Shown here: piece after piece, positions 5,632 to 10,980 of the stretch | How the letters are laid out: each line of letters opens with the position of its first letter | Numbering within the stretch: the first letter of the stretch is position 1 | Source of the DNA: Porticoccaceae bacterium | GTDB lineage: Bacteria; Pseudomonadota; Gammaproteobacteria; Pseudomonadales; Porticoccaceae | Direction: 5' to 3' | NCBI GenBank assembly: GCA_019090225.1 | Contig: JAHRWI010000036.1 | Coordinates: forward strand, 1-10,980 | Length of the DNA: 10,980 bases | Position numbers and translations under genes: made by a program | The notes under the pieces: generated by a model | What the model was told of the DNA's origin: nothing | The model's database searches: none | What the model saw: the letters and a program-made list of their open reading frames with translations, nothing else

Positions 5632-8600
5632 TTAGTTTTCCAGGTACTGCCAGGATTGCCTGCCGATAGCATCCTGACCTGGATTTTCGACGATGATATC
5701 AATCTGGCCTGTGGAGCCACTTTCATATTTGAATTCGGTTTTGCCATCCTGGCTGGTCACGATGCCAGGTGTTGGAATGACCCCAACTTCTGGGGGAGAT
5801 TTTCGTCCACTGGCCGGGATGATATCGTCAATGCCATCGCCATCAATGTCGCCTACATTTTGAAGATAATCGTCCTCATCAAACTTGTCATCTTTGTTTA
5901 GATCAAATGGTGTAAACGGCAGCCTGCCTCCCGAGATAGCATCAATCTCCATAAACCAGCCGGTGCCTCCGGCACAAGGATCTTCATTGGGGATGAGGGT
6001 GGTGAAAATTATCCGGCCATTTCTTAACACCGAAGTCGTTACCTGGCGCTCACCGTAGTTATCGCTAGCGCCTCCTTCCTGGTTATAGAGATCCAGGTAC
6101 CAGCCTTTGTGGGTACTCCAGTTGGGTGTGTACTGAGTCGAAGCTCTTAACTCGAGGCCAAACTCGACCACTTCTTTGACGATTTTTTGCTCCAGTAACG
6201 CTGATCGGTTAAACGCCGCAAAGCCGCCATCGTCTTTGTCCCAGATCCCGTAAAAAGTCTGGCCGATTTGTCCGGTGGCATTGTTATCACCGACTTCCAT
6301 GTATTTGCCAGTACCAAAATATATCAGGTAGCCTTTTTCTGGGTGCCTTCCGACCAGAGGTTTTGTGGTGATTTGTTGATAGTTAGAATTGCTACAAAAC
6401 GTTCCGGCACAAGCGGTGAATAGTGGGTTGGAATTAGCTACTGCCCAGGAACTGGCTGAACTGCCGGTCAGGTCAAATTTCCACAGGTTACCCTGTAAAT
6501 CCCCGGCATAAACATAATCGGCAATACTGTCGTCATCGATATCAACGATGGCCGGCTCTGAGAGACCGTTAGGATAATTATTGCCGCTGGGGTCAGACGC
6601 GCTTCCCACGCCGGTGTCTATTTTTCTGATTAGGTCCCCGGTGGCCAGGTCGACTATAAAGAGAACGGCATTACCCGTGGCACTATCGTTGGCTGGTCCA
6701 TCACTATCGTTATCCAGGGTACTGTTATAGCCGTTGCCAAAAATGGCTGCCCATTTGCCATTCTGTAACCGCACTATACTTGGCTGGCCAAAGGTATAGC
6801 CCAGGTCTGGATCAAAGTTGTCGTTGGTGCTCGAGACCGCGTTGGTATCGTTGTCAGTAAATTCCCACAGCACCTTACTTTTGGCTGAAGCTTCGGAGCT
6901 GAAATTAGCTGGGTCCGTGACGTCCAGGGCGAATATCCCTTGCCCCCCCGCCTGCAGGCTACCTACCAGAATAGTTTTCCAGCCACCACCGATAAAAGCA
7001 TCGACAATCGTTGGTGAACCATCGACATAAAACCGGTGCGAGTAGGATGTGCTCGACAGATCACTGAGGCCGTCATATAACTCGTTAGGAATGTAGGCAA
7101 ACAATTCCAGGCCAGAGTCTCCGTCAAATGCGTGCAACATGCCATCGTTGGCTCCAATGTACACGAGAGGAGTACGTCCGGCACCACTGTTCGCAGTTTC
7201 TTGCGCTGCCACGAAGGAAGAGTATGGAAAAGCATCCTCGGGTTCAGTACTTGGCCCATTCCAGTTGTCGGGGTAATGGAAGTTCGTGTTCCCGACAAAA
7301 GAGGGTGCAGAGTTGACCAGATCGCCCAGTAAGCTTGAGCGGTTTCTAAATGAGCCGCCCTGTGATTTCTCTTGGGTTTGTACACCTCGCAAATACTTAA
7401 GTACGTCTTCAGACCCCAGTAATGCTTGTTGGGCTGTCGAAATATCAGTCCACTGAAATGCCTGGGGATTGATGCCGTCATGGGTAATGATAACTCTCGA
7501 GGCAGCAGAAGATGGAATCAAATTTGCGGGCCAGGTGTTATTACCCAGAGTGCCATCGGAATTAATAGGGAACGCCAAAATTTGTCCAGTCCAGGTACTA
7601 CTATCAAATTTGGCCTGGAATATCTTGGAATCCGAAGCAATGGAGCCGGTATTCAAGGCTACAGAAGCAGCCGAACCGACTCGCTCGGCGATACGGGCTA
7701 GTATGGTGCTAAGCCGGTCGGCAAAGGCTTCCGGGTCGGTCGCACTAAAGAATTCGCCCCGGCTATTGACCGCGGCATGCCACAGGTCGTCGATATGTTC
7801 CGGGTTGCCGTTGCCTGGGTTTGGCCACGATGTAGCACCAGTTTGTAAATCGGCCCAATCATTTTTGCTGGGATCCGGATCCAGGGAGCCCTGGACTCCC
7901 AAACCGACGGTGAAGTTGACCAGGTGTTGCCAAAAAGCGGGATCAGCTGAACTCTTGGGCACTTCATTGGATAGGGTGGGACGCAAGTCATTCACCCAAT
8001 ATTTCATGGCGTAATCGGCCAGTGTATTGGAATAGCTATCCTTATAGGGCGGACCCGGATTGTAGGAGAAGGTTTGGTTGGGGTTGCCCACCGTCGGAGG
8101 CGGGCCCGTAATAGCGGCATGGGCAGTGTTGTCTACATTACCTACAGACGGCGCACTTCCATTGTAGTAACCGTCCGTCATCAGGATATTGAAACTCTGC
8201 CGACATGTTAGGTGATCCGAGGAATCGTTGGTGCCGGGCGTTGCTCCCCAGGGGCCCTGGTTATCGGTTCGTTCAAAGTATTTACCTACAGAATTTAGCG
8301 CGCTGCGAAGAGGCGTGCCTTTCGCGGGTATATCGTGCTCGTAGAGGTCGTCGAAAAACTGGGTTCGGTCGGCGCCTGAAAATAGCCGCAGTCCTCGTAT
8401 CATCGCGCTCGCGCTGGAGACTGAATCGATGGTTTTTGAACCCTGGTTAATGGCTGCAAAGCCGACCCGTATATTGGTGCCCTGGGTGGCAAAAGCTCTG
8501 CCGACCCCGGCTCTGGCAGTGAGAATGCGGGAGCGGTAATAGGTGTACCAGTTGGCGAAATTTTGTATTTCCTGGGCATAGGTGCAGGTGGGGCTGCCGG

Positions 8601-9303
8601 AGCCGCAGTCTGTTCGCTTCGAACCGCCTGTATACGTGGGGACTGCTGGTGTGATCAATACTTGCGTAAAGTTGGCTGTATTCCAGTCGCTTGTGCCATC
8701 ATAGACGCTACCCGTATATCGGTAGTAAACGGCTGGCCAAAAGGTGCGAGTTTGGGAGCTGCTGGTGGTCATGCCACCGGGCCACCCGCCAGCAGTTCCG
8801 TTGTAAGTCCGCCACCTGGCTTGTTGGGTATTATTAACGGTCAGATTACGACACACGTTGGCGCCAGTACCCGGGTTTTTTGGATTGTGTAACGCACAGG
8901 TAGGCGAGGCTGGCGCTAAGATGCCGCCGCTCGACGTCGACCAGGGTAGATAGGTGATCTCGGGGTTGTAGTACAGCTTGTTTATTTGGGGGCTTCGAAC
9001 TCTGACCGAATAAGACAGGGCATTGTTAAATTCTGCGAGCCTATTGCTGTAATCACTAGGGCCGTAGACGTTGGTTGCTCGAGGGAAGACGTACCGTGTC
9101 ATTGTGTCATCCGGCAAGTACTCAAAGTGCATGGAGCCGGAGTCATCCAGTGTGAACATGATATTGGCGGGTAAACCCCCACCCAGGAGGAGCGGCACTG
9201 GACTTAAGGAAAGTGGCGTCGCGCTGGCAGTTGCAATCGAGGCCGCCGCAGCTGCGCAACAGATAAGTCCCAGTAATTTTGGTGTCGTGTATATCTTGTC
9301 CAT
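5632..9303 (-). CDS. pilY1: PilY1, type IV pilus tip adhesin and assembly factor
   Basis: PilY1 (PilC family) is a large exported protein at the pilus tip that works with minor pilins to prime assembly, and in Pseudomonas also in adhesion and surface sensing. The product is 1,223 residues. A signal peptide covers about 1-28 (core LGLICCAAAAASIA, likely cleavage after ASA). The N-terminal von Willebrand A-like region has MIDAS D53-x-S55-x-S57 (LDDSGSM) and a later LMTDG with D377. The C-terminal beta-propeller starts near GDLVNSAPSF (D661), contains YIGANDGMLHAFDG (about 715-728), and carries a calcium-loop DxDxDxxxD at D921-D929, followed by YVYAGDLQGNLWKFDL. Two more acidic loops lie near the end (D1134-D1145 and D1152-D1160). 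It ends in GRQSWQYLEN, a family-like tail. I see no RGD motif. The start lies 3 nt after pilX, with a strong AGGAGG. The gene is intact. Confidence 0.96.
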   Translation of the reverse strand: MDKIYTTPKLLGLICCAAAAASIATASATPLSLSPVPLLLGGGLPANIMFTLDDSGSMHFEYLPDDTMTRYVFPRATNVYGPSDYSNRLAEFNNALSYSVRVRSPQINKLYYNPEITYLPWSTSSGGILAPASPTCALHNPKNPGTGANVCRNLTVNNTQQARWRTYNGTAGGWPGGMTTSSSQTRTFWPAVYYRYTGSVYDGTSDWNTANFTQVLITPAVPTYTGGSKRTDCGSGSPTCTYAQEIQNFANWYTYYRSRILTARAGVGRAFATQGTNIRVGFAAINQGSKTIDSVSSASAMIRGLRLFSGADRTQFFDDLYEHDIPAKGTPLRSALNSVGKYFERTDNQGPWGATPGTNDSSDHLTCRQSFNILMTDGYYNGSAPSVGNVDNTAHAAITGPPPTVGNPNQTFSYNPGPPYKDSYSNTLADYAMKYWVNDLRPTLSNEVPKSSADPAFWQHLVNFTVGLGVQGSLDPDPSKNDWADLQTGATSWPNPGNGNPEHIDDLWHAAVNSRGEFFSATDPEAFADRLSTILARIAERVGSAASVALNTGSIASDSKIFQAKFDSSTWTGQILAFPINSDGTLGNNTWPANLIPSSAASRVIITHDGINPQAFQWTDISTAQQALLGSEDVLKYLRGVQTQEKSQGGSFRNRSSLLGDLVNSAPSFVGNTNFHYPDNWNGPSTEPEDAFPYSSFVAAQETANSGAGRTPLVYIGANDGMLHAFDGDSGLELFAYIPNELYDGLSDLSSTSYSHRFYVDGSPTIVDAFIGGGWKTILVGSLQAGGQGIFALDVTDPANFSSEASAKSKVLWEFTDNDTNAVSSTNDNFDPDLGYTFGQPSIVRLQNGKWAAIFGNGYNSTLDNDSDGPANDSATGNAVLFIVDLATGDLIRKIDTGVGSASDPSGNNYPNGLSEPAIVDIDDDSIADYVYAGDLQGNLWKFDLTGSSASSWAVANSNPLFTACAGTFCSNSNYQQITTKPLVGRHPEKGYLIYFGTGKYMEVGDNNATGQIGQTFYGIWDKDDGGFAAFNRSALLEQKIVKEVVEFGLELRASTQYTPNWSTHKGWYLDLYNQEGGASDNYGERQVTTSVLRNGRIIFTTLIPNEDPCAGGTGWFMEIDAISGGRLPFTPFDLNKDDKFDEDDYLQNVGDIDGDGIDDIIPASGRKSPPEVGVIPTPGIVTSQDGKTEFKYESGSTGQIDIIVENPGQDAIGRQSWQYLEN

Positions 9304-9306
9304 AAT

Positions 9307-9843
9307 TTAAAACCTCCTCGCGTACATACTTTGCAGTTTTACCACCGACCGGTCAGTGCCGCCCGTTGCTCTGGCGGTTACTCGATAAAAATTTAGTCCA
9401 GTGATCGTTTGTTGTTGCCCGATACCCAGGCTGTCTTTCAGGAATACATCTTCTTCGATAATACGTCTGGGTTGGGCTTCTAGATTAGCAATACCGCTTA
9501 AAGTCACGGCGTTACTGCCCCACCAGGAGCCGCTTTGAGTAGTCCACCAGCTACCGGTGCCGATATCTTTAAGCCCCCAGACGCCATTGCTACCGCTACT
9601 GTTAGCCTCCGGTTGGGAAGCTCTTTTATCCAGCCATAACTCCCCATCACGTAAGGCATTTTCACCAGCTTGATAAGCAAAGTTCCAATCCCGGGTATTG
9701 CCAGCCATTTTTTCCTCGAATACTGTTCCTTGCATGGTGCTAATGCCTATGGCGGTCAGGGCTAGTAATAAGATCAGGCTTAAGAGTAATACCGCCCCGG
9801 CTTGTTTGCCCTGGAGAGAAGAGGTTGATCGGTTGTTAATCAT
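9307..9843 (-). CDS. pilX: Minor pilin-like protein PilX
   Basis: This is a 178-residue membrane-anchored minor pilin of the PilX type, part of the tip/priming complex with PilV, PilW and PilY1. The N-terminus has a short leader to QAGAVLLLSLILLLALTAIG, then STMQGTVFEEKMAGN and FAYQAGENALRDGE, the conserved PilX N-terminal signature. As is usual in this family, the Glu5 of ordinary pilins is absent (after G16 the residues are A-V-L-L-L). The rest contains a Gly/Ser/Trp-rich stretch and ends with SVVKLQSMYARRF. Its ATG overlaps the pilW stop as ATGA, implying translational coupling, and pilY1 follows 3 nt after its TAA. The gene is intact. Confidence 0.92.
   Translation of the reverse strand: MINNRSTSSLQGKQAGAVLLLSLILLLALTAIGISTMQGTVFEEKMAGNTRDWNFAYQAGENALRDGELWLDKRASQPEANSSGSNGVWGLKDIGTGSWWTTQSGSWWGSNAVTLSGIANLEAQPRRIIEEDVFLKDSLGIGQQQTITGLNFYRVTARATGGTDRSVVKLQSMYARRF
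9313..9318 (-). promoter_or_regulatory. Strong Shine-Dalgarno for pilY1
   Basis: AGGAGG (9318-9313) sits inside the last codons of pilX, 9 nt before the pilY1 ATG. It is the best ribosome binding site in the operon and supports ATG 9303 as the start. The coupled genes upstream have much weaker sites, suggesting PilY1 initiates independently. Confidence 0.85.
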
Positions 9844-10712
9844 AAGATTCTATTCCGTATTGCTACGGTTGTTGTAATGACTCGGTACAGGCGCCTATCT
9901 GTTGCGGTGACAGTGGCATCGTTGAAAGTATAAGTTTGTGCTGTTGCACCGGGAACGAGGTTATCGTCTTCAGATCTCAAGGTTAGGCTGATGCGTGCGC
10001 TCACTACGTTACTGTAATTTAGCGTTGTGCAATCACTGCCCGCGCCCAAAGTGGTTCCTGCGTCTAGATAACAATTCGCCGACGCTGCATTCGATCCGCC
10101 GCCGTTGGTGTTCATACCATAGCGGATTTGCATGTTTTCTACGTTGTCGATCAAGGGCCGCGTAAGAGTGCTGGTGCTACCGATTGTCGGGTCAAAAATA
10201 CTTGACTGGCAAGTTAGTGTGTTCGAGTCGTTAATATAGAAATGGTTAGTAGCAATGAGGCCACTATTGACGACCAGGCTGAGGCAGTCTCTTGTGGAAT
10301 TATCAGTGCTGCCGTGAAATCTAATAGCCAGGGTATCACTGCTATCCAGAACACCGTCACTGACACCGACGTTATTATCACTACCACGGATAACCTCTCC
10401 ACTTGAAAACGCAATAGAGGGGCTTGAAGTAGAGTAAGCGTTGAACTGTGAAGAGACTTTTTTAGTGGCATCCTCCCGGTACCCGCTCATACTCACTGCC
10501 TTGTTTAGCACGACTATCGCAAACCTGCCATCCTCCTGAGTACGCGACATATTTTCCTGAACTCTGAAAACGGTGCGATTTGCCATGAGTACTTGAATCA
10601 AAGCGGCGATAAGGAACAGACCCAGGGACATGGCTATGAGCAGTTCTAATAGCGTAAAGCCCGAACTATTCCTGCGCTTTCGGCCATAGTGGTGATAATA
10701 GATTCTATTCAT
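9840..10712 (-). CDS. pilW: Minor prepilin PilW
   Basis: This is a 290-residue prepilin of the PilW family, a core minor pilin of type IVa pili. The basic leader MNRIYYHHYGRKRRNSSG ends at G18. The mature N-terminus FTLLELLIAMSLGLFLIAAL has E23 as Glu5, so peptidase cleavage between G18 and F19 is expected. The following segment, TVFRVQENMSRTQEDGRFA with SGYRE, is typical of PilW. Several cysteines in the C-terminal half (for example DCLSL, TCQSS, NCYLD, DCTTL) could form disulfides in the periplasm. The start is fused to the pilV stop as TAATG with only a poor SD, so initiation probably depends on coupling. The stop overlaps pilX. The gene is intact. Confidence 0.93.
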   Translation of the reverse strand: MNRIYYHHYGRKRRNSSGFTLLELLIAMSLGLFLIAALIQVLMANRTVFRVQENMSRTQEDGRFAIVVLNKAVSMSGYREDATKKVSSQFNAYSTSSPSIAFSSGEVIRGSDNNVGVSDGVLDSSDTLAIRFHGSTDNSTRDCLSLVVNSGLIATNHFYINDSNTLTCQSSIFDPTIGSTSTLTRPLIDNVENMQIRYGMNTNGGGSNAASANCYLDAGTTLGAGSDCTTLNYSNVVSARISLTLRSEDDNLVPGATAQTYTFNDATVTATDRRLYRVITTTVAIRNRIL

Positions 10713-10980
10713 TATGGTTGAATATCCAACGAAAAAGTTTTGTTGGTAAATCCTGTCTCATCGGTTTCTTGCCACTGAACCTGGATGGTATGAAGCGAGC
10801 CAAGAGTGCAGGGATCGCCGTCAGTAGCGTCCGTATCTGCACAGGAAATTGATCCGGTACCAGATGGCAAAGCTACACCCAGGTCGCTAAACCATTGATT
10901 AAGATCGGCAGTTGCCATCTCAGTTGAAGAGCAGGTATTGGCCGATGAAGTGCCCGAAAATGAAGAGGAACAATCGTAGC
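10712..10980 (-). CDS. pilV: Minor pilin PilV, C-terminal part (5' end outside window)
   Basis: The frame is open to the right edge; 88 complete codons of sense sequence are visible, so the ATG at 10918 is internal and not the start. The visible part reads YDCSSSFSGTSSANTCSSTE, then DLNQWFSDLGVALPSGTGSI, a Cys pair (SCADTD and PCTLG), and HTIQVQWQETDETGF to the end FSLDIQP. The pattern of DLxxWxxxL, LPxGxG and a final V-x-W-x-E strand is typical of the C-terminal domain of PilV-type pilus proteins. The prepilin leader and hydrophobic helix lie outside the window. Position before pilW supports the call. Its TAA overlaps the pilW ATG. Confidence 0.85.
   Translation of the reverse strand, partial: YDCSSSFSGTSSANTCSSTEMATADLNQWFSDLGVALPSGTGSISCADTDATDGDPCTLGSLHTIQVQWQETDETGFTNKTFSLDIQP

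Noticed and set aside
5229..5747. 172-residue frame extending into the pilY1 3' end
   Set aside because: The part upstream of 5501 overlaps pilY1 coding sequence and runs through the palindrome and terminator. The signal-peptide-like start at 5501 is more credible.
7469..8014. 181-residue frame antisense to pilY1
   Set aside because: It lies opposite the conserved PilY1 region, without an SD or family features; treated as a shadow, as are the other frames opposite pilY1.

Overview
The window looks like part of a gammaproteobacterial chromosome of moderate GC content. The evidence is the gene content: a gltB-gltD-hemE run and a Pseudomonas-type minor pilin operon in the order pilV-pilW-pilX-pilY1-pilY2-pilE. 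I cannot name genus or species from the sequence alone. There is no tRNA, rRNA, CRISPR array, transposase or phage gene in view. Every large gene belongs to a well-known family, so I see no wholly new multi-gene system. What stands out is two single-nucleotide interruptions in otherwise well-conserved genes, and an RNA-structure cluster inside the pilin operon.

Left part, + strand (1-4610): the C-terminal 45% or so of gltB (glutamate synthase large subunit, entering from the left edge), then gltD (small subunit), then hemE (uroporphyrinogen decarboxylase). GltB and GltD together form NADPH-glutamate synthase for ammonia assimilation; HemE acts in tetrapyrrole synthesis. gltD is split by an in-frame TGA exactly where the family normally has Trp (…ALAMG-stop-RPD…). 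Both halves stay in one frame and together give the usual family length.

Middle (4611-4729): a short convergent spacer with small hairpins and no gene.

Right part, - strand (4730-10980, transcribed right to left): the C-terminus of pilV (cut by the right edge), then pilW, pilX, pilY1, a small pilY2-like gene and pilE. The joins are tight: TAATG between pilV and pilW, ATGA between pilW and pilX, and 3 nt between pilX and pilY1. These products form the minor pilin/PilY1 priming and tip complex of a type IVa pilus. The pilY2-like gene lies in two frames. The switch point is an exact G GGA AAA heptamer in the register used for -1 ribosomal frameshifting, and only the shifted frame reaches the ATGA overlap with pilE. 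Between pilY1 and pilY2 sits a strong-looking intrinsic terminator flanked by two other palindromes, which suggests attenuation or stoichiometry control of the promoter-distal genes.

The main caution is that both interruptions are one-base events, so sequencing or assembly error remains a simple explanation for each.
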